Assembly: GCA_016234445.1 (NCBI GenBank)
Contig: JACRBT010000002.1
Coordinates: 186,001 to 250,000 of the forward strand
DNA length: 64,000 bases
DNA from: Chloroflexota bacterium
Lineage (GTDB): Bacteria; Chloroflexota; Dehalococcoidia; Tepidiformales; Tepidiformaceae
Direction of reading: 5' to 3'
Part shown: piece by piece, positions 18,149 through 27,735 of the stretch
Numbering within the stretch: the first letter of the stretch is position 1
Layout of the letters: every line of letters begins with the position of its first letter
Translations under genes and position numbers: made by a program
The notes under the pieces: model-generated
Told to the model about the DNA's origin: nothing
The model's database searches: none
What the model saw: the letters and a program-made list of their open reading frames with translations, nothing else

Positions 18149-20879
18149 TTCGGACCGATTCGGGACGGAGGCCCAGCTTCCGCGAGCCGATCACCCGGTC
18201 CTCGGCCAGCAGGTCCTCGGGCTTCGCGGCGTCGTAGCGGATGGTCGAGGGCGCGTCGGCGAGGAGCTGGTCGCGAAGTCCCTCGGCGTCCTTGGTGATG
18301 ATGACCACCGAGAGGTCCCTCGCCGAGAGGTGGCGGCGGATGGCGGCGTTCACGCCCTCCCGCGTCAGGGCGGCGAGCCGCTCCCGGATGGTCGTCACGA
18401 AGTCGCCCATGCCATACCAGCGGCTGTCGAGCGCGTAGCCCAACTGCTGCTCCTGGGTCTTGGTCATGATGAAGACGTTCTTCGCCAGGTAGTTCCGGGT
18501 GTCCTCGAAGTCCTGCTCGGAGATGCCGTCCTCGATCAGCCGTTCCAGTTCGTGGACCGCGATCCGCAACGCCAGCTGGGCGTTTTCCGGCACGACCGGG
18601 CGAATCCAGATCTCGAACAGCTGCGCGCGCCGGGCGATGTTCGTGTCGGGGAAGAACTGGTACATGCCCCGCGGGAAGGCCTCGACGTAGGCGTAGTTGC
18701 CGTAGTTCATCCCTCGCACTTCGCGGATGCGCTGGAAGAGGCGCCCGTTCGAGGCCCGGTGCTCCCCCAGCCACGACCGCGCCAGCCAGAGCGCGGCAAA
18801 GTCCGGGTGAGCGCGCGTGACGTCGATCGGATGGCCGAGGGAGATCGCCGTCGCGCGGGTTTCCTTGGCGATGATCTCGACCTCCATCCCCGAGGGCTTA
18901 TGGCCATCCACGACCGGCGCGGCCGCAGGCTCCCCGGCCGGGAGCGCGCTGAGTTCCTTGTTCAACCGCTCCACGAAGGCTCCCGGCACGTCACCGGCGG
19001 CGCCGATCGTGAGGTTCGCGCGGGTGAACCGGCGGGCAACCCACTCCCGCACATCGGCGAGAGTGATGGCGCCGATCCCGGCGACGGTGCCCTCGACCGG
19101 GTGACCATACGGGGTTCCCGCGAAGACGTTCGCCTGGAGCCGCTCCTTGCCCAGTTCTTCTTCGTTGTTCGCGCGCAGGTCCTGGACCAGGGCGTTGAGC
19201 TGTTGCGCCTGGAGGCGGCTGAAGTCTTCGTCGCGGAAGCCGGGACGCGTCAGCTGCGGCAGGGCGATGTCGGCGAAGCGATCGAGGTTGTCGCGGTGGA
19301 CGACGGCCGTGAAGGTGGTCATCTCGCGGTCAACGCGGGCGTCGAAGCTGCCGGCAATGGGGAAGAGTGCGCGCGTGATCTCGTCGAAGCGGCGGGTTTC
19401 GCTGCCTGCTTCCGCGATCATCGCTGCGGCGAGGGCGGCGAGCCCTTCCTTCCCCGCGGGTTCGTGGGCCGAGCCAACGCTGAAGAGGACCTTGATGGTG
19501 AGCTGGCCCGAGGCCGTGGACTGCAGCACCAGCGGCGCCGCCAAGCCTGCTTCCCTGGTGGTCGCGGGGAGCGCAGGCGGGGCTTCGAACCCCACGGGCA
19601 GTGGTTCGTGCGAGAGCGTCGTCACCACCATCCGTCCGCCCGCGAGGTAGCTCTGCGCGACCGCGTGGAGGTCGCCGGGGGTCAACGCGGCGTATGTGCG
19701 GAAGAGGGCGTTCAGGGTGTCGTAGTTCCGCTCGAAGCGGACGAACCGGGCGAGTGTCCCCGCGACGGACTCGGAGTTGTCGAGGGTCCGGGCGAAGCCG
19801 TAGCGGGCATGCGACTTCGCTTCCTCCAGCCGCTCCAGGGACGGCGGGGCCTGGCGCGCGCCGGCAACGGCCTCCAACAGGACATCGCGGACGTGGGCCA
19901 GGTCTTCCATCCGCTTCACCCGCGCGAGGACCGTGGCGAGCCCCGGGTCCTGGTGGGATGGGAAGTAAGGGAACAGGTGGTCGACCACCTGTTCCTCCTC
20001 CACGAGACGCCGGTAGACGTCCGAGGTGTCGCCGAACGTGAGGTCGAGGAGCACGTCCATGGCAGCGAAATCCGGCGCCGTCGTCGAAAAGGCGGGACCG
20101 TGGAAGCCCACGGAGAACCACGGGAGGGTCGCGCTCTCCCAGGGCACATGAGTCGCCACCGCGGCGGAGGGCGCCGGTTCCGGCGGGATCGCCACCGCGA
20201 AGGAGCCAGGCTTCCAGCCGCCCCAGTACCGTTCGACCAGCGCCGTCGCGGCCGCCGGTTCGACGTCCCCGGCGATGATGATGGTTGTGTATTCGGGGCG
20301 GTACCAGCGGTCGAAGAAGAGGCGCGAGTACTCGAACTGGTTGGGCATGTCCTCGATGTCGCGGAGGAAGCCCATGGTCGTGTGCTTGTAGGTATGGACC
20401 CCGTAGGCGTGGTCGCGCTGGACCTCGATGAGCTTGTTGAGGGGGTCGGCGCTGTTCTTGTTGTATTCCCCGAGCACCGCGCGGGCCTCGGTCTTGAAGT
20501 CTTCCTCCGAATAGGCGAGGTTCATGAACCGGTCGGCTTCGAGGTCGAGGATCGCTTCGAGGTCTTCCTTCGCGAAGGTGATGTGGTAGTTCGTGTAGTC
20601 GTCGGTGGTGTAGGCGTTCTGGCGGGCGCCCGCGCGGGTGATGACGTCCTGGTAGGCGTGCGAGGGGAACCGAGGCGTCCCCCGGAACATCATGTGTTCG
20701 AAGAAGTGCGCGAAGCCCGACCGCCCCGGCTCGACCTCGTTCCGGGAGCCTGTCTGGACGGGGATCTGCAGGGAAACCAGGTTGGGGAACCCGGTGGGCA
20801 CGACGATCACGCGGAGGCCGTTGGCGAGCGTGGTCTCGGTGGCGGCGAAGGGGAGAATGTCGGCTGGCGGCTGGCTCAA
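18120..20879 (-). CDS. M16-family zinc metallopeptidase, two-domain
   Basis: 919 aa, so both halves of the M16 clamshell are in one chain. The inverted zinc motif HFFEH is at residues 58-62, with the third ligand Glu expected in the [12 protein letters not shown] helix. The second half (from about residue 470) lacks the zinc motif, as usual. No signal peptide is seen, so a cytoplasmic peptide-degrading role is likely. Its 3' end overlaps the DUF255 gene by 29 bases on the other strand. Confidence 0.9.
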
Positions 20880-20946
20880 GAGCGGTCTCCGGCGGGGGGT
20901 CAGTCGAGTCTACGGTGGCGCCGGGTTGGCCTCCACAGCGACGCCT

Positions 20947-22287
20947 TTACCCCGCCGGGAGCCGCTCGGCGCGAATCCAGAGCACGTCGCCGGCCAGAGT
21001 GGGCGAATCGAGGCCGATGATGGCGTGGACGCGGCCGGCGTCGGCGATCGCGAGGAGGCCGGGCCGTTCCCACGCCGGGACCTTCGCGTTCACCAGCAGG
21101 TCTGACACCTTGCGGACGATGCCGTGCCATTCGATCCGGTCCCCGGGAGCGAGGGGCCGGGCCCGGAGCGCGCCCCGCAGCGAGTCCCTTCCGACCGCGG
21201 CGACAGCGACCCCGGCCGCGGCGGCAGGCGGCGTGTCGCTTGTGCTGACCTGGACCCGCCACGGCCCGGCCAGGGCGACGCCCGGGACCTCGAGGACCTT
21301 CGCCGGCCACGAGTCGGGCGCAGACCGCGGCGGACCGATCCGGACCTGCCCGCAACTCACCTCGACCTCGGCCTCGCCAAATCGGACACGCCCGGTGCCT
21401 GACTCCAGCGCGTGCCGGAGGTTCTCAACGCGGGTGCGGTTCACTTCGGGGACGAGCTTGAAGAAGCCCGCCTCGCGCTCGACGACCAGGGTGAGGGCTT
21501 CGGCCGGGAGCGCCGCCAACGCGCCCCTGGCGAAGATCGAGCCATGCGCGGGCCGCGCCGAGGGTTGAGTCCCCAGGGCCTCGCGCTCGACCCCGGCGAA
21601 CACCTCCCGGGCGCTGGCGGCAAGGCCGATGAGAGCGTCGTCGACCGATGGGTTCACGCTCCGGAGGCCCGGCAGGACCTCGTTGCGGATGCGGTTGCGG
21701 AGGTGGACGGGGCTGACGTTGGCCGGGTCCTCGAGCGGCACGATCCCGACTTCCCGGCAGACCGCGACGGTGTCCGCCCGGCGCAGTCCCAGGAGCGGCC
21801 GGACCAGGCGCTGGGCAGACGCGCCCGGGACTTCGCTCACGGGGAGCATGCCCCGGATGCCCCGGACGCCGGAGCCGCGGACGACGCGCATCAGGACGGT
21901 CTCGGCCTGGTCGTCGGCAGTGTGCCCGGTCGCGAGGACGTCGGCCGCTTCCTTCCCTGCCAGGAAGGCGAGGAACTGGTAGCGCATCGTCCGCGCGGCC
22001 GCTTCGATGCTGAGTTTCTGTTCGCTGGCCAGCCGGGCCACGTCGCCTTCGCCCGTCAGGCAGCGGACACCAAGCCCGGCGCAGAGTTCGCGGACGAAAA
22101 CAGCGTCGGCGCCGGAGCCGGGACGGAGCTTGTGGTCGAAGTGGGCGGCGACGACTTCGAACCCGGCGGACTGCGCCAGTTCCCGCAGGAGCAGCAGGCA
22201 GGCCAGGGAGTCAGGGCCCCCGGAGACTGCCACGAGCACGCGTTTGACCCGCCGGAAGATGCGTTCCTCGGCGGCGAAGCGGGACAC
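20947..22287 (-). CDS. tilS: tRNA(Ile)-lysidine synthase
   Basis: 446 aa from GTG 22287. TilS converts the wobble C of tRNA-Ile(CAU) to lysidine with ATP. The PP-loop SGGPDSLACLLLL is near the N-terminus, followed by ATGHTADDQAETVLMRVVRGSG and RPLLGLRRADTVAVC; the C-terminal domains are diverged. The frame runs on to 22422, but that would overlap the DivIC gene by about 100 bases with low-complexity Ser/Pro sequence. GTG 22287 places a normal 18-residue lead before VLVAVSGGPDS and leaves a 34-base gap, so it is preferred. Essential gene in bacteria with one tRNA-Ile2. Confidence 0.92.
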   Translation of the reverse strand: MSRFAAEERIFRRVKRVLVAVSGGPDSLACLLLLRELAQSAGFEVVAAHFDHKLRPGSGADAVFVRELCAGLGVRCLTGEGDVARLASEQKLSIEAAARTMRYQFLAFLAGKEAADVLATGHTADDQAETVLMRVVRGSGVRGIRGMLPVSEVPGASAQRLVRPLLGLRRADTVAVCREVGIVPLEDPANVSPVHLRNRIRNEVLPGLRSVNPSVDDALIGLAASAREVFAGVEREALGTQPSARPAHGSIFARGALAALPAEALTLVVEREAGFFKLVPEVNRTRVENLRHALESGTGRVRFGEAEVEVSCGQVRIGPPRSAPDSWPAKVLEVPGVALAGPWRVQVSTSDTPPAAAAGVAVAAVGRDSLRGALRARPLAPGDRIEWHGIVRKVSDLLVNAKVPAWERPGLLAIADAGRVHAIIGLDSPTLAGDVLWIRAERLPAG

Positions 22288-22321
22288 AGAGGCAACGACG
22301 CGCGTGGTTGCGGGATGCTGG

Positions 22322-22666
22322 TCAGCGGGGGAAGAGGCGCTGCCACCAGTCGCCGGCGGGCTGCTCCTCTTGCTGGAGCGCGGGGCTGATGACGACGAAG
22401 GGGACTTCTCCACTGCGCACATATCCGAATTGGCGCCGGGCCTGCTGTTCGACGTAGGCGTCAGAGGCTACGTAGTCGCGGACGGCTTCGAGGTAGGCTT
22501 TCTTGTCTTCGAGCTGGGCCACTTCGCGGGCCGCCTGGTCACGTTCGTCGCCGAGTTGTTTGCTGCGGAAGGCGTCGATGCCGGCGGAGTAGACGAAGTA
22601 GCCCGTGATCAGGAGGCACGCGCAAAACACGAGGCGGCTTCGACCGAGACGGAACAAGCCCATCAC
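22322..22666 (-). CDS. Septum formation initiator protein (FtsB/DivIC family)
   Basis: 114 aa. One membrane helix (residues about 11-28), then a coiled coil (about 38-62, with QLGDERDQAAREVAQLEDKK) and a small extracytoplasmic C-terminal region with the family YVEQQARRQFGYVRSGEVPF block. FtsB/DivIC forms the divisome complex with FtsL and FtsQ. It follows the histidine phosphatase gene after 12 bases and precedes tilS, a neighbour pair also common in Gram-positive genomes. Confidence 0.88.
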   Translation of the reverse strand: MMGLFRLGRSRLVFCACLLITGYFVYSAGIDAFRSKQLGDERDQAAREVAQLEDKKAYLEAVRDYVASDAYVEQQARRQFGYVRSGEVPFVVISPALQQEEQPAGDWWQRLFPR

Positions 22667-22678
22667 TGTTTCGCCACG

Positions 22679-23308
22679 CTACGCCCCATAACGCGAAGGT
22701 TCAAGATGTGCGAGATGGCAGCAATCGTTGAGGAAGCGGACATTGAGCCGTCCCCGGTCGAACGAAATGGCGGAGACCGATGCGAGGTCGACCCCGAAGG
22801 ACCGGAATGACGACGACGGCAGCCCCAGCAATTCACAGAGCATTACCCGGATGACGAAGTTGTGGGAGACGAGCGCGACCGCCTGTTCGCTGCTGGTGCG
22901 AAGACCGGCGAGCAGCGGCAGGATGCGATCCCGCACGTCGTCGAGGCTCTCGCCGCCGGGCATGGGGGTGGCCGCGGCCGCGGGGCCGGTCCACCGGGAG
23001 AGAAACTCGGGGAAGCGGGCGCGCATCTCGGCGAAGGCGAGACCCTCGGTCTCCCCGATGTCCATCTCAGCCAGTTCGTCCCTCAACTCGACCTCGACCC
23101 CGCGCGCCTGCCCAATTGCTGCTGCGACTGTGGCCGCGCGCTGCAGCGGGCTGGAGAGGATGCGGGAGACGGGTTCGGAGGCGAGCCGCCGCGCCACCGC
23201 CTCCGACTGCGCGAGTCCGTGCGGCGTGAGGGGGACGTCGGCACGCCCGAGCCCGAGGCCGTCGCGGTTGTGGTCTGTCTCCCCGTGGCGGATGAGGTAG
23301 AGCAGCAT
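22679..23308 (-). CDS. Histidine phosphatase family protein
   Basis: 209 aa. LIRHGETDHNRDG at the N-terminus is the phosphohistidine RHG motif; SSPLQRAATVAAAI, the acid/base Glu in LAEMDIGETEGL, and VSHNFVIRVML with the second catalytic His complete the active site. It resembles cobalamin-pathway or broad-specificity phosphatases (phosphoglycerate-mutase fold). Given the B12-dependent genes upstream in the same run, a CobC-like role is possible but not shown. Three bases separate it from the GNAT gene. Confidence 0.88.
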   Translation of the reverse strand: MLLYLIRHGETDHNRDGLGLGRADVPLTPHGLAQSEAVARRLASEPVSRILSSPLQRAATVAAAIGQARGVEVELRDELAEMDIGETEGLAFAEMRARFPEFLSRWTGPAAAATPMPGGESLDDVRDRILPLLAGLRTSSEQAVALVSHNFVIRVMLCELLGLPSSSFRSFGVDLASVSAISFDRGRLNVRFLNDCCHLAHLEPSRYGA

Positions 23309-23311
23309 TCG

Positions 23312-23794
23312 TCAGGCGTCCGCGAGCGGCGCCCAGAGTCGTTCGATGAACGGCGAGAACCCGATGGAACGCCAGAAGCCGGCGGCCTCTTCGTCGGCGG
23401 CGAGCACGGGCATCTCGAAGTGGGAAACGTCGCCGCGATCCTGCGCCCAGCGCTTCACCGCCTCGAACAGCCCCTGGCCCACTCCCGCCCGCCGCATCCG
23501 GGGGTCGACGTACACATAGCCGATGGTCGCGTGGCTGCCGCCGCCGCGGTCCGGCTGGGTCGCTTCGAGGGCGGCGCTGATGAACCCCACCAGTTCTCCC
23601 TTGTCGACGGCGACGAAGGCTGCGGCGGCGGGGCGCTGGAGCGACGCTTCGAGCCCGGCCAGGAATTCGGCGCGGGACACCGCTTCGGGCACGATCCGGG
23701 GGTCGATGCGGGCGTTGTGGTGGCGCACGGCCTCCCAGATCCCGTGGAGGCTGGCTCCGTCGGAGGGACGGCATGGCCGAATCTCGATCGTCAT
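23312..23794 (-). CDS. GNAT-family N-acetyltransferase
   Basis: 160 aa, a single GNAT domain. The acetyl-CoA binding block is YVYVDPRMRRAGVGQGLFEAV (about residues 93-113), followed by AADEEAAGFWRSIGF typical of strand beta6-helix. The substrate is unknown. It starts four bases inside the DUF2344 gene (ATGA overlap), so translation is coupled. Confidence 0.87.
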   Translation of the reverse strand: MTIEIRPCRPSDGASLHGIWEAVRHHNARIDPRIVPEAVSRAEFLAGLEASLQRPAAAAFVAVDKGELVGFISAALEATQPDRGGGSHATIGYVYVDPRMRRAGVGQGLFEAVKRWAQDRGDVSHFEMPVLAADEEAAGFWRSIGFSPFIERLWAPLADA

Positions 23795-24483
23795 CCTTCG
23801 TACTGCCCCTTTCGGCGCCAGGCGTCCCGCGCGGCGGAAGTCTCATCGAGCACCAGGCCCGTGCGGACGATATCTGCCGCGACCGCGCCGGGAAAGAGCG
23901 CCTCGACGACGTGTTCCGGGCGGGCAGTCATGTCCTGGTGCGCCGAGACGCGCATCTTCAGGACGGTGCCCGTCTCACCCGCAGACGCGCTCAGCGTCGC
24001 CACCGCGGGGCGGAGGTCGTAGGTCTTCGTCCGGTCGCCCTTCTCCACCGTGCAGGGGAACGAATCGCGGGCGAGGAACTCCCGGACGGCCACTGCGGCT
24101 TCCCCCGGATCAACATCCGGCAGGGTCACCCGGTAGTCAGCCCAGATAACGACGGACTGCGGCGAGGGGGCGGCCAGTGCGACCTCGGAGACGCCGGTGA
24201 GCGCCAGGTCCGCGGAGGTTTCGCGGGTGAGCCGCTCCCGGAACTCGGCCGGATCCACGCGTTCGTCGAGCGTGATGTCCATCAGTTCTGCCTCGCTCGT
24301 GAACCCGAGCGGCAACGGCCCCGCGAAGGCGATCTTCGGGTGGGGCGTGAAGCCCTGTGAGTAGGCGAGGGGCAGTTCAGCCCGGCGGATGGCGCGCTCC
24401 CAATAGCGGAGGACGTCGAGGTGGGAGATGTAGCGGACGCGGTCGCCCTTGGTGAACCAGACCCTCAGCCGCTGTGCGCTCAT
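23791..24483 (-). CDS. DUF2344 / TIGR03936 radical-SAM-associated protein
   Basis: 230 aa. RLRVWFTKGDRVRYISHLD at the N-terminus and RAELPLAYSQGFTPHPKIAFAGPLPLG are the hallmark blocks of TIGR03936 (DUF2344). In other bacteria this domain is fused to or encoded beside a radical-SAM protein (TIGR03960 type) and ribosomal L21/L27 genes. Here neither partner is adjacent; it lies 40 bases after meaB in the same minus-strand run. Function unknown, perhaps RNA-related. Confidence 0.88.
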   Translation of the reverse strand: MSAQRLRVWFTKGDRVRYISHLDVLRYWERAIRRAELPLAYSQGFTPHPKIAFAGPLPLGFTSEAELMDITLDERVDPAEFRERLTRETSADLALTGVSEVALAAPSPQSVVIWADYRVTLPDVDPGEAAVAVREFLARDSFPCTVEKGDRTKTYDLRPAVATLSASAGETGTVLKMRVSAHQDMTARPEHVVEALFPGAVAADIVRTGLVLDETSAARDAWRRKGQYEG

Positions 24484-24523
24484 GCCCTCGATGGTATCAC
24501 GCGACCGGCTGCCGTCCGGGGGA

Positions 24524-25459
24524 CTATCGCCGTACAGCAGCCGCCAGCAGTTCCGCGGCCGAGTGGGGGTCCAACTCGCGGGATGCGACCCTGAGGACGA
24601 GCGCTTCGAGTTCTTCGGCAGGCGTGGCGGCGCGGATCTGTTCGAGGAGGATGGCGCGGGCTATGGAAAGCACCTGGTGGCGGGCGTCCTGGGCGCGCTG
24701 CTCCGCCAACCCGCCCGAGCTTTCGAGGTAGGCGCGATGCTCCGCGACGGCGTCGGCCAGCGCCCCAAACCCTTCGCCCCGGATGGCCGTCGTTTTGAGG
24801 ATCGGCGGCCGGCGGCTGCCCGCGGGGGCGAGCGCGAGCAACGCCTGGAGCTGGCTCACGAGCACGTCCGCGCCGGGATGGTCTGCCTTGTTCACCACAA
24901 GGATGTCGGCGATCTCGATGATCCCGGCCTTCATCGCCTGGATGTCGTCGCCGGTGCCGGGGTTGTTGACGAGGATGGTTGTCAGGGCCGTGCCGGCGAT
25001 CTCGACCTCGTCCTGGCCCGCGCCCACCGTCTCGATGAGGACGTAGTCGAAGCCGAAGGCGTCCATCACCGCAACCACGTCGTCGATGGTGGGGGCGAGG
25101 CCGCCGAGAGCGCCGCGGCTGGCCATACTCCGGACGTACACCCCCTCGTCGAGGGCGAGGTCCTGCATGCGGATGCGGTCGCCGAGGATGGCTCCCTGGG
25201 TGAAGGGGCTCGAAGGGTCGACGGCGACAATGCCCACCGTCCTCCCGCGACGGCGGTACTCGGCTGCGAGCGCGCCGGTGAGGGTGCTCTTGCCGGAGCC
25301 GGCGCCACCCGTGACCCCGATCGTGTGCGCCCTGCCGGAGCGCGGGAAGAGCGCCCGCACGTACTCGCGGCCTTCCGGCGTCTGGTTTTCGACGCGGCTG
25401 ATGACGCGCGCCAACGCCCGCCGTTCGCCGCGAAGGAATCGCTCGAGGATGTCGTCCAC
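24524..25459 (-). CDS. meaB: Methylmalonyl-CoA mutase-associated GTPase MeaB
   Basis: 311 aa. The P-loop is GVTGGAGSGKSTLTGAL, followed by GIVAVDPSSPFTQGAILGDRIRM, the switch segment VLIETVGAGQDEVEIA, and the base-recognition motif VNKADHPGAD. MeaB protects and reactivates B12-dependent acyl-CoA mutases. The B12-binding subunit gene lies four bases upstream and the large subunit is at the head of the same run, which fixes the partner. Confidence 0.95.
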   Translation of the reverse strand: MDDILERFLRGERRALARVISRVENQTPEGREYVRALFPRSGRAHTIGVTGGAGSGKSTLTGALAAEYRRRGRTVGIVAVDPSSPFTQGAILGDRIRMQDLALDEGVYVRSMASRGALGGLAPTIDDVVAVMDAFGFDYVLIETVGAGQDEVEIAGTALTTILVNNPGTGDDIQAMKAGIIEIADILVVNKADHPGADVLVSQLQALLALAPAGSRRPPILKTTAIRGEGFGALADAVAEHRAYLESSGGLAEQRAQDARHQVLSIARAILLEQIRAATPAEELEALVLRVASRELDPHSAAELLAAAVRR

Positions 25460-25463
25460 CGGG

Positions 25464-25871
25464 TTAGTTGGAGACGTGTTCGTAGACGAACTTCACGATG
25501 TCCTGGGTGTTGGTGCCCGGGCGGAAGATCGCCGTGAAGCCGAGGGCCTCCAGCTTCGCCGTGTCGTCCTCGGGGATGATCCCGCCGCAGAAGAGGAGGA
25601 CGTCGTCCACGCCACGCTTCTTCAGTTCGTCGACCACCCGCGGGAAGAGTTCGAGGTGGGCGCCGGAAAGGATGCTCAGGCCGACGACGTCGACGTCTTC
25701 CTGGAGCGCAGCCTCGGCGATCATCTCGGGGGTCTGGCGGATGCCCGTGTAGATGACCTCGCAGCCGCCGTCGCGGAGGGCGCGAGCGACGACCTTGGCG
25801 CCGCGGTCGTGGCCGTCGAGGCCGGGCTTGGCGATGAGGACACGGATCTTCTTGGTGGCAGGAGCAGTCAT
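25464..25871 (-). CDS. B12-binding small subunit of acyl-CoA mutase
   Basis: 135 aa, only the cobalamin-binding domain. The DGHDRG sequence (residues 19-24) is the DxHxxG motif whose His ligates cobalt; [16 protein letters not shown] and CGGIIPEDD complete the nucleotide-loop site. The free-standing size matches the split mutases of archaea, Chloroflexota and Actinobacteria, working with the 551-aa large subunit encoded at the start of the run. Four VOC/DinB genes separate the two subunits, which is unusual. Confidence 0.94.
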   Translation of the reverse strand: MTAPATKKIRVLIAKPGLDGHDRGAKVVARALRDGGCEVIYTGIRQTPEMIAEAALQEDVDVVGLSILSGAHLELFPRVVDELKKRGVDDVLLFCGGIIPEDDTAKLEALGFTAIFRPGTNTQDIVKFVYEHVSN

Positions 25872-25944
25872 TGTTGGCGGTGTTCCCTGGTGAAGGTCTG
25901 AGCGGCCGGTTGCCCTTGCCGCGGAATGGGTCCCGGGTGCGCGG

Positions 25945-26334
25945 CTATCCGCGCTGTATGAGTTGCAAGTTTACCCCATGCGTCGACTTCATTGAGACGA
26001 AGGCGACGCCGCCGTTCGGGTTGCCCACGCGGGCTCCGCGGGCGCGGAGCGATTCAACGGCCGCGGCGAGGTCGTCGACTTCGACCGAGAGCATGAACAT
26101 GCCTTCGCCGCGCTCCTTCGCGAAGCCGGCAACGGGGCCTTCTTCGCCCAGCGGCTGGATGAATTCGAGGTCGGAAGCGCCCACCGGGACGAACGCGTTC
26201 TTGATCCCCAGGGCCGCCACTTCGCCGCCCTTCGCGGAGTCCGGAGTGAAGCCGAAGTTGTGTTCGAACGTGCCCAGCGCCGTCGCAAGGTCCTTCACGA
26301 CGATGCCGATGTGGTCGATGCGCTTTACCTTCAT
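25945..26334 (-). CDS. VOC-family protein, epimerase paralogue lacking metal ligands
   Basis: 129 aa. It aligns end to end with methylmalonyl-CoA epimerase ([46 protein letters not shown]). The first His is kept, but the His pair of the true epimerase (GMHH) reads GMFM and the last Glu ligand (VLVEF) reads NLQLI. It therefore probably does not bind metal in the epimerase way. It may bind an acyl-CoA without catalysis or catalyse something else. The mutase small-subunit gene follows after 73 bases. Confidence 0.8.
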   Translation of the reverse strand: MKVKRIDHIGIVVKDLATALGTFEHNFGFTPDSAKGGEVAALGIKNAFVPVGASDLEFIQPLGEEGPVAGFAKERGEGMFMLSVEVDDLAAAVESLRARGARVGNPNGGVAFVSMKSTHGVNLQLIQRG

Positions 26335-26356
26335 GGGATGCCTCTTTGGGTGTTGG

Positions 26357-26770
26357 TTAGCCCTTCGTCTCGATCGGCAGGGCGTTGTACTGGATGAGCG
26401 CGAAGGGCACGCCGTGCGTCCCCGTCTTCACCGCGGAGATAACGGCCCCGGGCTGGACGGCCGCGCGCGGCTCGGTCGTTTCGAAGCCGGCGGCCCGCAG
26501 CGCCGCGACCGCACTGCCCATGTCCGTCACCGCGAGCACGAACCCGGAGAGCTTCGCCTTCACCTCGTCGTAGGGCTGGACAGTGCCCGGCCCCGCGAAT
26601 TCGAGGACGACCTCCTTCAGCTTCGCGAACTCCAGGTGGGCGCCGGTGCCGGGCCGGGACATGGTCCGCTTGATCTCCAGGCCAAGGTTCTCGGAGAACA
26701 GCGCCGCCGTCGCCGCGCTGTCGTTCGACGAGATGACGATGTGGTCGATGTGCGTCGCGCCGATGCCCAT
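26357..26770 (-). CDS. VOC-family protein, second diverged paralogue
   Basis: 137 aa. The VOC fold is seen from IDHIVISSNDSAATAALFSE at the start and the GTHGVPFALIQYN ending. Like its neighbour it keeps an N-terminal His but lacks the internal His (LSGFVLAVTD) and has Ala where the epimerase has its last Glu. It shares the LIQ ending with the gene downstream, suggesting both arose from one diverged copy. It lies between the true epimerase (three-base gap) and the other paralogue (22-base gap). Confidence 0.78.
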   Translation of the reverse strand: MGIGATHIDHIVISSNDSAATAALFSENLGLEIKRTMSRPGTGAHLEFAKLKEVVLEFAGPGTVQPYDEVKAKLSGFVLAVTDMGSAVAALRAAGFETTEPRAAVQPGAVISAVKTGTHGVPFALIQYNALPIETKG

Positions 26771-26773
26771 GGC

Positions 26774-27187
26774 TCAGTGGTGCCCTTCGGCGAGCGGGGT
26801 GGCGAACTCGACGAGGACGCCGTGGTTCGACTTCGGGTGGAGGAAGCAGATCATCCCGGCGAGCCCAAGCCGCGGCTTCTCGTCGATCAACTGGATGCCC
26901 TTCGCGCGGGCGGCGTCGAGCTCCTTGTCGACGTCGTCGGATTCGAAGCAGACGTGGTGCATCCCCTCGCCCCGGGTTTCGAGGAAGCGGGCGACGCCGG
27001 TGCCTTCGCGGACGGGCTCCAGCAGCTCGATCTCGGATTCGCCGATCTGGAGGAGGACGCCCCGCACGCCCTGGTCTTCGATGACCCGGTCGGCCGTGAC
27101 GGGGAGGCCGAGGGCGTCGCGATAGAAGTTGAGCGCCTCGTCGGCGCTCTTCACAACGATGCCGACGTGATGGACTTTGCTGAGCAT
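26774..27187 (-). CDS. mce: Methylmalonyl-CoA epimerase
   Basis: 137 aa. All expected metal ligands are present: His near residue 7 (KVHHVGIVV), His in GEGMHHVCFE, and Glu in GVLVEFATPL. The blocks SEIELLEPV and LDEKPRLGLAG-like IDEKPRLGLAGM are also diagnostic. It interconverts the S and R isomers of methylmalonyl-CoA, feeding the mutase encoded upstream. It starts 11 bases after the DinB-fold gene. Confidence 0.92.
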   Translation of the reverse strand: MLSKVHHVGIVVKSADEALNFYRDALGLPVTADRVIEDQGVRGVLLQIGESEIELLEPVREGTGVARFLETRGEGMHHVCFESDDVDKELDAARAKGIQLIDEKPRLGLAGMICFLHPKSNHGVLVEFATPLAEGHH

Positions 27188-27198
27188 GGGCGTTCCTT

Positions 27199-27735
27199 TC
27201 AGGAGCTCGTGTGAGTCTCTTCCGGTATCGAAACGGGGCCGGTGTGGCGGGCGCTTTCCATCCCCGCCAGCCGCGCGGCGATCTGGTGCCAGTGTTCGCG
27301 GTCGTGGTCGATCACGGAGTGGAGCATGCGGTAGTGGACGCCGGGCTCGTCCGTCAGGTCTTCGTCGCTGACCTGCTCGACCTCTTCGAGGAGGCGATGG
27401 CGCCCGCCCCGGAGCTGTTCGAGGATGCTCCAGAAGTTGAGGTCGCGCTTCCGCTCCACATGGTCCTGGTTCCAGAGGTCGAGTTCGCCTTCGTCGAAGT
27501 CGAGCAGCTTGGGGTGGCGGTGTTCGCGCAGATCGCGGAAGCCGGTCGTTACCTCCGCTTCCCAGGAGGCAACGTGCCCAACCACGTCCTTCAGCGACCA
27601 GTCGCCGATGAAGGTGCGCTCGATGTCCCGGATGCGGCAGGTCTCGATGTTGCGGATGAGCTGCTTGCGCTCGACCTCCAGCTCGTGGAGGAGCCGCCGC
27701 CGTTCGTCCGCAAGGCCTTTCGTGTCGTCGTCCAT
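27199..27735 (-). CDS. DinB-fold protein inside the mutase operon
   Basis: 178 aa. DinB/DfsB-like helical bundle: DWSLKDVVGHVASWEAEV near residue 50 with the first metal His, and HSVIDHDREHWHQIAARL near the C-terminus with the remaining His. A charged N-terminal helix precedes. Function unknown. The ATG shares one base with the stop of the mutase large-subunit gene (TGATG), so it should be made in step with the mutase; a role in handling the enzyme, its cofactor or a thiol product is an inference. The same frame is open far upstream but only as antisense shadow. Confidence 0.85.
   Translation of the reverse strand: MDDDTKGLADERRRLLHELEVERKQLIRNIETCRIRDIERTFIGDWSLKDVVGHVASWEAEVTTGFRDLREHRHPKLLDFDEGELDLWNQDHVERKRDLNFWSILEQLRGGRHRLLEEVEQVSDEDLTDEPGVHYRMLHSVIDHDREHWHQIAARLAGMESARHTGPVSIPEETHTSS

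Noticed and set aside
20947-22422. 491-residue form of TilS
   Set aside because: It would overlap DivIC by about 100 bases with Ser/Pro low-complexity residues before the conserved start.
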